Origin: Sulfuricurvum sp.
GTDB taxonomy: Bacteria > Campylobacterota > Campylobacteria > Campylobacterales > Sulfurimonadaceae
Assembly: GCA_003245815.1 (NCBI GenBank)
Contig: QKCD01000017.1
Span: forward strand, 1 to 32,921
Length of the DNA: 32,921 nucleotides
Direction of reading: 5' to 3'
Shown piece by piece: positions 1 through 9,317 of the stretch. The notes below the pieces were generated by a model, which saw nothing but the letters and a program-made list of their open reading frames with translations, did not search any database and was not told the origin of the DNA. Position 1 is the stretch's first letter, and the number at the start of each line of letters is the position of its first letter. Position numbers and translations under genes: made by a program.

Positions 1-152
1 ACAACGATTCTTTCTATCGGGGAAAGAACAAGCGATTTCAAGACGTTTCAATGCCCTATGGAACAGCCTGTATTACGGGGTTTAATGCACTGCGACCTAT
101 GGTCGTAAACGGAGAGTGTGAATCGTACAAAAAGCGCATTTTTGTGACATAA
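1..152 (+). CDS. 3' end of an unrecognised gene (partial, left edge)
   Basis: Reading frame 3 is open from the left edge (first full codon at base 3) to a TAA at 150-152, giving 49 residues, including the segments YGTACITGFNALRP and VNGECESYKKRIFVT. The gene is cut by the window edge and is missing from the ORF track, probably because no start is present. I do not recognise the family. Two cysteines and a basic, aromatic-rich C-terminus can be seen, but no named domain. It converges on def. A weak A/T-stem hairpin (127-145) lies within its last codons. The open frame and the AT-rich drop just after the stop favour a real gene end, but chance is not excluded. Confidence 0.45.
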   Translation, partial: NDSFYRGKNKRFQDVSMPYGTACITGFNALRPMVVNGECESYKKRIFVT

Positions 153-205
153 CTAGTCAGGTCCACGTTGATCCGGGGAGAAATATTGAAGTTTTTGCGT
201 TGTGC

Positions 206-229
206 TATCACATCATTGTGATATGTGAT
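206..229. promoter_or_regulatory. Overlapping inverted repeats in the gap downstream of def
   Basis: The 150-base gap between the left-edge gene and the end of def contains TATCACA-TCAT-TGTGATA (206-223), with perfect 7-base arms. It overlaps a second dyad, ATCACAT-N9-ATGTGAT (207-229). It could be the terminator hairpin of the def operon read on the minus strand, although no clear T-tract follows, or a protein-binding site. The rest of the gap is purine-rich on the plus strand and shows nothing else I can name. Confidence 0.3.
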
Positions 230-302
230 GTCGCCAGGTGAGGCTCTCTTATAAGGGGGAGGAGGAGGTTGGGGGGATGAAGGAGAGGGGAGAGGCCTCG
301 TC

Positions 303-842
303 CTATTTTTTCTGTTTTTGGATCTTTTTGTACTCTTTTTCGAACTTCTTCCGGCGGCTGTAGGAGAGCTTTTCGATAAAGAGTCTCCCCTCAAGGTGGT
401 CGATCTCGTGCTGGATCGCGATGCTGAGCAGACCGTCGGCACGGATCGTCCGTTCGTTGCCGGCACGGATCGTCCGTTCGTTGCCGTGGCGGTCCTGATA
501 GCGGAGCGTGAGGGTTTCGAACCGTTCCACGTCTTCGTAGAAGCCCGGGACGCTGAGGCAGCCCTCTTGGTAGAAGGTGCTGCCGTCGGTTTCGAGAATC
601 ACGGGATTGATGATCTCCAGGAGTTCCTCTTTGGGCTGATGCCCCTCCTCGTCGGCGAGGTTGATGATCAGAGCGCGGATCGGGCGGGCGACCTGGATGG
701 CGGCAAGACCGATGCCGTTGGAGGCGATCATCGTTTCGTACATATTGTCGAGAAAGGTGTGGAGGCCGGCATCGAAGCGTGTGACCGGCTCCGAGCGCTC
801 TTTAAGGCGCTTGTCGGGGTAGGTGACTACGGGAAGGATCAT
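303..842 (-). CDS. def: Peptide deformylase
   Basis: Removes the formyl group from the N-terminal methionine of new proteins in the cytosol, using a bound metal. All three family motifs are present: GIGLAAIQ (residues 43-50; the Ile where many families have Pro matches the epsilonproteobacterial form I remember), EGCLSVP with metal ligand Cys95, and QHEIDHL with His145, Glu146 and His149. It is the last gene of a tig-clpP-GGDEF-def operon. Its ATG overlaps the upstream TGA (TGATG), so translation is probably coupled. Oddity: residues 120-127 (GNERTIRA) are repeated exactly at 128-135 because of a 24-bp DNA duplication, so the protein is 179 residues rather than about 171. The repeat lies in the segment before the HEIDH helix, and the catalytic motifs are intact. 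Confidence 0.97.
   Translation of the reverse strand: MILPVVTYPDKRLKERSEPVTRFDAGLHTFLDNMYETMIASNGIGLAAIQVARPIRALIINLADEEGHQPKEELLEIINPVILETDGSTFYQEGCLSVPGFYEDVERFETLTLRYQDRHGNERTIRAGNERTIRADGLLSIAIQHEIDHLEGRLFIEKLSYSRRKKFEKEYKKIQKQKK
438..485. repeat. Perfect 24-bp tandem duplication inside def
   Basis: Two identical 24-base units (438-461 and 462-485) lie head to tail and begin ggcacggatcg on the plus strand. The unit is a multiple of three, so the deformylase frame is kept and eight residues are added. Perfect identity suggests a recent slippage event. Confidence 0.95.
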
Positions 843-1912
843 CAGCCCTTGCCTTCCTCGGGGGCCGCTTCGGGCTCCCTGTGAACCTTATAGCCCGACG
901 GGATCTTGTCGGCGGCGCTCATGGCGTCAAGGGCGTGAATCACCTGCTCCTCAACGCCCTGGTCGGCCATGATGGCCTTGATACCGACGGAGATTTTGAG
1001 GTGGATCTCCCGTTCGGCGAGGAAGAAGTTGCTTGATGAGACCAGATCGCAGAGCCGTTCGGCCGCTTTTTGGGCATTGGCCAAATCCGTGTGCTTGAGA
1101 ATGACGGCAAAGACCCCCTTGCCGTAGTGGGCGACGATGTCGCTGCGCCGGGAGGTCTTCATCAGCAGCCGCGCGATGGTGCGGACCATCAGAGTGACGG
1201 CTTTTTCATTGGCGATATCGGAGACCAGGGATTTCGAGAGTTCGATCATGATCAGCGAACTGTGGTGCTTGAACTCGGAGACGAGGCTCAGCTCCTGTTC
1301 GAGTTTGCTGAGGAGGTAGCGCTTGTTGTAGACCCCGTAGCGGTTGTCGAAGATGGTGTCCTGCTCGACGTTTTTGATCAGCGACGCCGTCTGGTCGTAA
1401 TGCTGCTTGATCTGCTCGACCTGTTTCTTCAAAATACCGTTAAGCTTGTCCAGGTCGTCCTGTAGGGTGTCGATGACATGCATCGCCATCTGCTCGTCGG
1501 GGCTGGTGCCGAGTTCGGCCTTGCGCTTATCGAGCAGTTTGGACATCAGGGTCATATTCTTGTAGATGTTGGCCAGGACCTGCAGCAGGTTTCGGATGGA
1601 GGAGAAGCCCTGTTTGAGGCTCTTCTCCAGGGCGATCGTCTTCTCGGCGTCGTTGTCCTCTTCGAGTTCGAGGACGGCGCTGATCTGCTTGCGCAGGCTT
1701 TCGCTCTTGTCCTCAAGCAGGCGGTCGAAATAGAGGGAGAAGTTGTTCGGGGTCGGGGGAAGGTTGTCGTTGATCAGCGAGGCAAGGACCTCTTTGGCGT
1801 AGACTTCCATCTCGCTCGCCGGCTCGTTGATGTCGGCGGTCCCGAAGGGGACGCTATCGTTCGGAGTCGGGACCGATTTGATGTTGCGCCGTTTTCTGAT
1901 GGACCCTGCCAT
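842..1912 (-). CDS. Degenerate GGDEF-domain protein
   Basis: A 356-residue protein with no signal peptide or membrane segment. A helical, probably coiled-coil region (about 35-185) precedes a GGDEF fold (about 188-315). The fold is recognisable from the DNRYGVYNKRYL start, the SLIMIEL strand, RRSDIVAHYGKGVFAVIL and the ISVGIKAI ending. The active-site loop is GKGVF instead of GGDEF/GGEEF, so cyclase activity is unlikely. The RxxD inhibitory-site motif is kept at 255-258, five residues ahead of the loop as in true cyclases. Inference: a c-di-GMP receptor or structural regulator. It lies between clpP and def with a six-base gap after clpP; a GAGGT Shine-Dalgarno overlaps the clpP stop. I recall no such gene between these two in Campylobacter. 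Confidence 0.8.
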   Translation of the reverse strand: MAGSIRKRRNIKSVPTPNDSVPFGTADINEPASEMEVYAKEVLASLINDNLPPTPNNFSLYFDRLLEDKSESLRKQISAVLELEEDNDAEKTIALEKSLKQGFSSIRNLLQVLANIYKNMTLMSKLLDKRKAELGTSPDEQMAMHVIDTLQDDLDKLNGILKKQVEQIKQHYDQTASLIKNVEQDTIFDNRYGVYNKRYLLSKLEQELSLVSEFKHHSSLIMIELSKSLVSDIANEKAVTLMVRTIARLLMKTSRRSDIVAHYGKGVFAVILKHTDLANAQKAAERLCDLVSSSNFFLAEREIHLKISVGIKAIMADQGVEEQVIHALDAMSAADKIPSGYKVHREPEAAPEEGKG

Positions 1913-1918
1913 ATGACC

Positions 1919-2509
1919 TCACTCGGAATCTTTTTTGACTAATACTTCGTCAATGATACCATAATCCCGGGCTTCGGCGGCGCTCATGAAGTTGTCGCGG
2001 TCCGTGTCCTTTTCGACCTGTTTGACGCTCTGGCCCGTCTGCTGGGCAAGGATACCGTTGAGCTCCTCTTTCATGCGCAGGATCTCCTTGGCCTGGATGG
2101 CGATGTCCGTCGCCTGTCCCTGGGCACCGCCGAGGGGCTGGTGGATCATGATGCGCGCGTGCGGCAGGGCGTAGCGTTTGCCCTTGGTGCCGGAGCTGAG
2201 CAGGAAGGCACCCATGGAGGCTGCCTGGCCGATACAGATGGTGACGATGTCCGGACGGATGTAGTTCATCGTATCGTAGATCGCCATCCCCGCGGTGATG
2301 ACGCCACCCGGGGAGTTGATGTAGAGGTAGATGTCTTTATCAGGGTCTTCAGCCTCGAGGAAGAGCAGCTGCGCCACGATGCTCGCGGCGACCTGGTCGT
2401 GAACCTCGCCGCTGAGCATGATGATGCGGTCTTTGAGCAGGCGCGAATAGATGTCGTACGAACGCTCGCCGCGCCCGCTCTTTTCAATGACGTAGGGAAC
2501 GTAATTCAT
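1919..2509 (-). CDS. clpP: ATP-dependent Clp protease, proteolytic subunit
   Basis: Serine peptidase that forms a tetradecameric barrel and degrades proteins fed in by ClpX or ClpA. The catalytic triad is visible: Ser98 in GQAASMGA, His123 in MIHQP and Asp172 in DRDNFMSA. The INSPGG segment (64-69) is also present. The length of 196 residues is typical. The start ATG is only two bases after the tig stop (TAA-TT-ATG), so it is co-transcribed with trigger factor, a pairing widespread in bacteria that links folding of new proteins with their destruction. Confidence 0.98.
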   Translation of the reverse strand: MNYVPYVIEKSGRGERSYDIYSRLLKDRIIMLSGEVHDQVAASIVAQLLFLEAEDPDKDIYLYINSPGGVITAGMAIYDTMNYIRPDIVTICIGQAASMGAFLLSSGTKGKRYALPHARIMIHQPLGGAQGQATDIAIQAKEILRMKEELNGILAQQTGQSVKQVEKDTDRDNFMSAAEARDYGIIDEVLVKKDSE

Positions 2510-2511
2510 AA

Positions 2512-3813
2512 TTAGTCTTCTTTGATTTTGCTGTTGAGCAGTTTGCTCAGGACCTTGTCCTCGATCATTGCCATCTGGATCGCCGGGAGGTAGCCCGCGT
2601 TTTTGTAGTGCTCGTAAGCCTGCGCCGGGTCCTGACCCATCTGCATCGCTTCGAAGTAGATCGTCTGCATGACTTCCTGCTCCGGTACTGCGATGGACTC
2701 CGCCTTGGCGAGGGCGTCGATGATGAAGGTCGCTTTCACGCTTCTGGAAGCGTCTTCGCGCAGGGTCTCGCGCAGCTCTTTAACCTTCTCTTCGCTCTCT
2801 TTGAGCGCGTTGAGTTCCTCTTCGCTCAGTTCGCGCGCCTTTTTGTTCAGCGCCATGTCCATCTCCTGCTCGACGACGAAATCCGGCAGGTCGAAGATGA
2901 AGGTGTCGACAAACTTCTCGAGCAGGTTCGGTTTCAGTTCGTCGTTGTAGAGCTTGCTCAGCTCTTCGCTCTCGATCTGCTGTTTGACCTTCTCTTTGAG
3001 GAGGTCAAGCGTCGCATTCTCGTCGCCCGGGAGCATTTTCTTCGCCAGTTCGTCGTCGATCGCGACTTCGCCCTTGGTCTGGATCGCGTTGACTTTTACT
3101 TTGAACTGGGCCGGTTTGCCGGCGAGTGTTTCGCTGCCGTAGTTCTCCGGGAAGGTGACCTCGATCGTCTTCTCTTCGCCTTTTTTCATACCGATGACCT
3201 GGTCTTCGAAGCCCGGGATGAACTGGCCGCTGCCGAGTCTGAGGGAGAAGCCTTCCGCTTTGCCGCCCTGGAACGCTTCGCCGTCGATGAAGCCTTCGAA
3301 GTCGATCAGCGCTGTGTCGCCCGCGACGAGTTCGCGATCCTCTTCGACGTCAACGTAGGGCGCCTGTGCCTGTGCCAGGTCCGTGATGCGTTTCATGACC
3401 TCTTCGTCGGAAACGGCCGGTTTTTCGAAGGCGTCGACCAGCGCGGCGTAGTCGCCGAGCTCGATGGCCGGGCGCATCGCGATCTTGACCATGACGTCGA
3501 TCATGTCGTCGGTTTTGTCAAACTTGGCGATCTGCGGTTCGCCGATGAGCATGTCGTTGGCGATCTCCATCATCTCCAGACCGCGGCTGAGCAGTTCACG
3601 CAGTGCTTCCGCTTCCGCATCCTGGACAAGGCGCTCGCCGTACTGCTGTTTGACGGCGGAAACCGGCACTTTGCCCTTGCGGAAGCCCGGGACTTTGGCA
3701 GATTTGGTGAGCTCTTTGGCAATTTTCTCGAGGTTGGCGTCGATCGTACCGCGGGTGATTGCCGCGTTGATCTCTGCATTGGCGCTGTTGATTTTGTTGA
3801 CTTTGATATCCAT
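2512..3813 (-). CDS. tig: Trigger factor (ribosome-associated chaperone)
   Basis: Binds the ribosome exit tunnel and shields emerging chains. The 433-residue protein shows the three expected parts: an N-terminal ribosome-binding domain with the signature GFRKGKVP (about 43-50), an FKBP-type prolyl isomerase domain (about 155-245; [17 protein letters not shown], then [12 protein letters not shown]), and a long helical C-terminal domain. It is the first gene of the minus-strand operon with clpP, the GGDEF gene and def. An AAAGGG ribosome site lies just before the ATG. It is divergent from folE. Confidence 0.98.
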   Translation of the reverse strand: MDIKVNKINSANAEINAAITRGTIDANLEKIAKELTKSAKVPGFRKGKVPVSAVKQQYGERLVQDAEAEALRELLSRGLEMMEIANDMLIGEPQIAKFDKTDDMIDVMVKIAMRPAIELGDYAALVDAFEKPAVSDEEVMKRITDLAQAQAPYVDVEEDRELVAGDTALIDFEGFIDGEAFQGGKAEGFSLRLGSGQFIPGFEDQVIGMKKGEEKTIEVTFPENYGSETLAGKPAQFKVKVNAIQTKGEVAIDDELAKKMLPGDENATLDLLKEKVKQQIESEELSKLYNDELKPNLLEKFVDTFIFDLPDFVVEQEMDMALNKKARELSEEELNALKESEEKVKELRETLREDASRSVKATFIIDALAKAESIAVPEQEVMQTIYFEAMQMGQDPAQAYEHYKNAGYLPAIQMAMIEDKVLSKLLNSKIKED

Positions 3814-3858
3814 TAGGACCCTTTATGCGATGGAATTTTTCTGGCCGCGGGAGGTCAG

Positions 3859-3864
3859 TTTATA
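3859..3864 (-). promoter_or_regulatory. Candidate -10 box for the tig operon
   Basis: On the minus strand TATAAA lies about 46 bases before the tig ATG, in an AT-rich patch of the tig-folE divergent gap. No convincing -35 box is seen, which is common for sigma70 promoters in this phylum. Confidence 0.4.
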
Positions 3865-3921
3865 ATTTTGGGCAATACTAGCGAAAAAGGGCTAATAAGT
3901 CCATTAGGCGCTGCGCCGGAG

Positions 3922-3944
3922 GGCTCGCGAAGGGCCCTTTTCAG
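3922..3944 (+). other. Small hairpin upstream of folE
   Basis: AGGGC and GCCCT can pair across a nine-base loop and are followed by TTT, in the gap between tig and folE. Just downstream is TATAGT (3956-3961), a possible -10 for folE. If the -10 call is right the hairpin would lie upstream of the transcript, so its role is unclear. Confidence 0.25.
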
Positions 3945-4012
3945 CTTAAAAGTGGTATAGTCACACCATACAATGCAAGCACGCCAAAGCGGCGATCAGA
4001 AGGGCATCTGAA

Positions 4013-4597
4013 GTGAAAGAGAACGAACAGGCCGCCTTCGAAGCGGCGGTCAGGACGATGATACAGAGTGTCGGGGAAAACCCCCGGCGCGAGGGGCTGC
4101 TCAAGACCCCCGAACGTGTCTTTAAGGCCTACCAGTTTATGTACGGCGGTTACGCGGAGGATCCGGAGGCGATCCTCAAATCCGCCCTTTTCACCACCTC
4201 CAACGACGAGATGGTACTGATCAAGGATATCGAGTTCTACTCGACCTGCGAACACCACCTGCTCCCTATCATCGGCCGGGCACACGTCGCCTATATTCCC
4301 AACGGCAAGGTTGTGGGACTCTCCAAGATCCCCCGCGTCGTAGATGTCTTTTCCCGCCGGATGCAGATCCAGGAGCAGCTGACCGAGCAGATTGCCGACG
4401 CGATCATGGGGACGATCGAACCCAAGGGGGTGGCGGTCGTCATCCAGGCGCGCCATATGTGCATGGAGATGCGCGGCGTCGAAAAGATCAACTCCACGAC
4501 GACCTCCAGCGCCCTGCGGGGACTCTTCAAAAGCGACCAGAAGACCCGCATGGAGTTCTTCAACCTGATCAATTCGCCGGCGGGGACGCGCTACTAG
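4013..4597 (+). CDS. folE: GTP cyclohydrolase I (FolE type)
   Basis: Converts GTP to 7,8-dihydroneopterin triphosphate, the entry step for folate and for queuosine-type 7-deazapurines. The zinc site is present: Cys79 and His82 in STCEHH, and Cys150 in RHMCMEMRG. These mark the zinc-dependent type IA enzyme. The length of 194 residues is normal. The start is GTG: the nearest upstream in-frame codons run into a stop, and GAAGGG lies about seven bases before it. It is followed 66 bases later by fliI, and is divergent from tig, matching the Campylobacter order as I remember it. Confidence 0.96.
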   Translation: MKENEQAAFEAAVRTMIQSVGENPRREGLLKTPERVFKAYQFMYGGYAEDPEAILKSALFTTSNDEMVLIKDIEFYSTCEHHLLPIIGRAHVAYIPNGKVVGLSKIPRVVDVFSRRMQIQEQLTEQIADAIMGTIEPKGVAVVIQARHMCMEMRGVEKINSTTTSSALRGLFKSDQKTRMEFFNLINSPAGTRY

Positions 4598-4663
4598 TGC
4601 CGCGCTAGGGGGGACGCGTGAAGAGGAACCTGCCGCGACGAATGCCCTCCGAGGAGTATACGA

Positions 4664-6000
4664 ATGCCCTTTAAGGCCCTGAGAGAGCGTATTACGTCGC
4701 AGAAGCTCTCTGTCCCCTTCGGTACGGTCGTGCGCATCAGCGCAACGGTCATCGTGGCCGAGGGGATGCACGCCAGCATCGGCGACACTGTCACCATCGT
4801 TTCCCAGGTAAGCGGCGACGAGACACTGGGGATGGTGACGGAGATCGAGGGGCTGCGCTTCTTCATCACTCCCTTCCGCTTTATCGAGGGGTTCCGCACC
4901 GGCGATAAGGTCTACCTGAACCAAAACGGCCTCAATATCCCCGTCGGGGATGCCTTGCTCGGCCGGGTTGTGGACCCTTTCATGCGCCCTATCGACGGCA
5001 GGGGGCCGATCCACTGCCTCCAGAGCGAGGCGATTATGAAAGAGCCGATCGCCGCGATGAAACGGGGGATGATCGACGAGGTCTTCAGCGTCGGCGTCAA
5101 GACGGTCGACGGGCTGCTCACCTGCGGCAAGGGGCAGAAGCTGGGAATCTTCGCCGGCAGCGGCGTCGGCAAGTCGACGCTGATGGGGATGATCGTCCGT
5201 GGTGCGGAGGCCCCGGTGAAGGTGGTCGCCCTGATCGGCGAGCGGGGACGTGAGGTACCGGAGTTCATCCAGAAGAACCTCGGCGGCAACCTGGAGAATA
5301 CGGTGATTATCGTCGCCACGAGCGACGATTCGCCCCTGATGCGCAAGTACGGGGCCTTTGCGGCGATGAGCGTCGCCGAGTTCTTCAAGAACCGGGGGCA
5401 GGACGTGCTCTTCATCATGGACTCGGTGACACGCTTTGCAATGGCCCAGCGTGAGATCGGGCTGGCCCTGGGGGAGCCCCCGACCTCCAAGGGGTACCCT
5501 CCCTCGGCCCTGACCCTGCTGCCGCAGCTGATGGAGCGGGCGGGCAAGGAGGAGGGGAAGGGCTCGATCACCGCCTTCTTCACGATCCTGGTCGAGGGGG
5601 ACGACCTGAGCGACCCGATCGCCGACCAGTCCCGCTCCATCCTCGACGGCCACATCGTCCTTTCGCGGGAGCTGACGGACTTCGGCATCTATCCCCCTAT
5701 CCACATTCTCAACTCCGCATCGCGGGTCATGAACGACATCATCAGTGTCGAGCATTTCGAAGCGGCCAAAAAGTTCCGACGCCTCTATACTTTATTAAAA
5801 GAGAACGAGATGCTGATCCGCATCGGGGCCTACGTGAAGGGGAGCGACAGGGAGCTGGACGAGGCGATTGAGAAGAAGGAGGCGATGGAGCGCTTCATGA
5901 GCCAGGGGGCGATGTACAAGACGACGTTCCGGGAATCCGTCGAGGCGATGATCGCGATGATGGGTATTTCGCCGAAGGGAGCGGTGGCGCGGGATCAAGC

Positions 6001-6004
<4 letters not shown>
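4664..6004 (+). CDS. fliI: Flagellar type III export ATPase
   Basis: ATPase of the flagellar export apparatus, related to the F1 beta subunit; it forms a hexamer at the membrane base and energises export of rod, hook and filament subunits. The 446-residue sequence has an N-terminal beta-barrel (about 15-85), a Walker A GSGVGKST at 165-172, ALIGERGREV, and the FliI-typical LGEPPTSKGYPPS. GAGGAG lies about eight bases before the ATG. It is unlinked here to fliH or fliJ, as is usual in Campylobacterota where flagellar genes are scattered. It is more like FliI than a virulence or F1 ATPase because of its length and the folE neighbour. Confidence 0.96.
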
Positions 6005-7389
<1,385 letters not shown>

Positions 7390-7419
7390 AAAGCGAAAAG
7401 CAGAAAAAAAGGAGACCCA

Positions 7420-8394
7420 ATGGCAAAGAATGATTTGTTGGGCGGTTCCCTCTGGGACCAGTATTCGAAAAAAGTTACCGACCTGATGAACAACCCGCAG
7501 CATCAGGGCGAAATCACCCAAGAAGAGGTCGAGGCGAACGGCAACAAGCTGATCGTCGCCGATTTCGGTGCCGAGAGCTGCGGCGACGCGGTACGCCTCT
7601 ACTGGGAAGTTGACCCTGAGACGGACATGATCGTCAACTCCAAGTTCAAGAGCTTCGGCTGCGGTACGGCGATCGCCAGCTCCGACATGATGACCCAGCT
7701 CTGTATCGGCAAAACGGTTCAGGAAGCGGTCAAAATCACGAACATCGACGTCGAGAAGGCGCTGCGCGACGATCCGGAGACTCCGGCGGTTCCGCCCCAG
7801 AAGATGCACTGTTCCGTGATGGCCTACGACGTCATCAAGAAGGCGGCGGGGATGTACCTCGGCGTCGAGGCGGAGAGCTTCGAGGAGGAGATCATCGTCT
7901 GTGAATGTGCCCGCGTCTCCCTGGCGACGCTGCGCGAAGTAATCAAGCTCAATGACCTCAAAACCATCGAGCAGGTTACGGACTACACGAAAGCCGGCGG
8001 CTTCTGTAAATCCTGTATCAAACCGGGCGGCCACGAGGAGCGCGAGTACTACCTCGTCGACATTCTCGCCGACGTCCGCAAAGAGATGGACGCCGAGAAG
8101 ATGGCGGCCGCGGCCAACGCAGGCCTTGCCGGCAACTTCGAGGAGATGACCCTGGTACAGAAGATCAAGGCGATCGACGCCGTGATCGACGAAAGCGTCC
8201 GCCAGTTCCTTATTATGGACGGCGGTAACATGGAAGTCGTCGATATCAAGGACTCCGGAGATTACATCGACGTCTACATCCGCTACCTGGGCTCTTGCTC
8301 CGGTTGTGCCAGCTCGACGACGGGTACCCTCTACGCGATCGAGTCGACCCTGAAAGAGAAGCTCTCCCAGAAGGTCCGCGTCCTGCCGATCTGA
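7420..8394 (+). CDS. nifU: NifU Fe-S cluster scaffold, three-domain form
   Basis: Scaffold on which NifS-derived sulfur and iron are assembled. All three domains are visible in 324 residues. An IscU-like domain has Cys54, Cys81 and Cys131. A Bfd-like [2Fe-2S] domain has Cys161 and Cys163 (VCECARVS) and Cys196 and Cys199 (GFCKSCIKPGG). A C-terminal NifU domain has Cys293 and Cys296 (GSCSGCASS). AAAGGAG lies before the ATG. It forms a two-gene operon with nifS. The intact cysteine set argues for a working scaffold. Confidence 0.96.
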   Translation: MAKNDLLGGSLWDQYSKKVTDLMNNPQHQGEITQEEVEANGNKLIVADFGAESCGDAVRLYWEVDPETDMIVNSKFKSFGCGTAIASSDMMTQLCIGKTVQEAVKITNIDVEKALRDDPETPAVPPQKMHCSVMAYDVIKKAAGMYLGVEAESFEEEIIVCECARVSLATLREVIKLNDLKTIEQVTDYTKAGGFCKSCIKPGGHEEREYYLVDILADVRKEMDAEKMAAAANAGLAGNFEEMTLVQKIKAIDAVIDESVRQFLIMDGGNMEVVDIKDSGDYIDVYIRYLGSCSGCASSTTGTLYAIESTLKEKLSQKVRVLPI

Positions 8395-8403
8395 TTTTAT
8401 ACG

Positions 8404-8426
8404 CCAAAGGAGCACAGCCCCTTTGG
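8404..8426. terminator. Hairpin after nifU
   Basis: CCAAAGG and CCTTTGG pair with a nine-base loop just after the nifU stop. No T-run follows, so it is an mRNA end or stability hairpin rather than a textbook intrinsic terminator. The rest of the 300-base gap to the minus-strand lipoprotein (8427-8701) contains short pyrimidine runs but no gene, promoter or repeat I can support. Confidence 0.4.
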
Positions 8427-8701
8427 GCACGCTGCCGCCGAGTCCGCCCTAAAGCAACATTCCTTCGGGAGCGGTTCTCTTGTCTTCGGCAGCGGGCCCG
8501 TGCCCTTGGCGCTCCGGGGCCGCTCTTCCCGAACGCTTTTTTCTTACTTCAAATGTTTCTTCTCAGGCACTTTTGCCCGTTTTTACGACACACGAAGTGC
8601 ACCATCCCTCTTCCCGTTTTTCGTTTCCAGGCGCGCAAGTGCAACACCGTTCACCAATCACTTCACTAGCTACCAGCTGCCAATAACCGCGCCGAAGAGG
8701 C

Positions 8702-9310
8702 TTAGCTCTTCTTGTTGTAGGGGAGGCCCCGGTTGGTCTTTTCGAAGGTCTCGATAAGCCGTGTTTCATCCTCTTTGGAGAGGGTACCGCTGGCGATGGT
8801 GTCGAGGATCTTCTCGGCCATCCGTACCTGCAGCTCCTTCTCCTTGATGCGCATCTCCTGTTCGAGGGTGTCGCTGTGCATCTTCAGTCGGTCTTCACGC
8901 CGTTTGCGCAGGAAGTAGACCGCTGCCGCCAAAAGGGCGGTGAAAAGCAGCGCTGCGGCGGCAATCGCGGTGATACCCATGGTGTAGCCGTTGTCCGCCT
9001 CCCGCTGCTGGGCTTCGCTCTGCCGAAGGGCGACGGCTTTGTCCGCCCCGATCTTCTCGAGGGCCGTCTGCTGCTGCAGCCGCTGCATCTCGAGGTCGCG
9101 TTCGCGGTTGATCCGGGCGATCTCTTCCCGGCTCTGTGCCTCGATCTTCGCAACGGCGACGGCACTGTCCGCTTCGGCACGGGGTACGGCAGTTCGCTGT
9201 GGCACGGATTGGCCCATGAGATGGGGCTGCTGTTGGGCACTTCCGCGTTCCTCGCTACACCCCATCATCAGGAGCAGGAGGGCAAGGGTCGCGAGCAGGG
9301 CGCGTATCAT
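8702..9310 (-). CDS. Putative lipoprotein with coiled coils and one membrane segment
   Basis: No named family recognised. The 202-residue protein starts with a lipoprotein signal (a run of Leu/Ala, then LLMMGCSEE, with Cys18 as the probable lipidated residue). A charged helical stretch rich in Ala, Glu and Arg (about 45-105) follows, then a transmembrane segment (about 111-134, ending YFLRKRRED), then a second charged helical region. This suggests a periplasmic coiled coil between a lipid anchor and a membrane span, with a cytoplasmic tail. It begins seven bases after the phoH stop without a clear Shine-Dalgarno, so it is probably translated by coupling to phoH. Confidence 0.75.
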   Translation of the reverse strand: MIRALLATLALLLLMMGCSEERGSAQQQPHLMGQSVPQRTAVPRAEADSAVAVAKIEAQSREEIARINRERDLEMQRLQQQTALEKIGADKAVALRQSEAQQREADNGYTMGITAIAAAALLFTALLAAAVYFLRKRREDRLKMHSDTLEQEMRIKEKELQVRMAEKILDTIASGTLSKEDETRLIETFEKTNRGLPYNKKS

Positions 9311-9317
9311 TGTTGTA

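Noticed and set aside
3941-5755. 604-residue minus-strand ORF
   Set aside because: It is the antisense reading of folE and fliI, with low-complexity Arg/His/Asp-rich composition and no family features; a GC-rich shadow.
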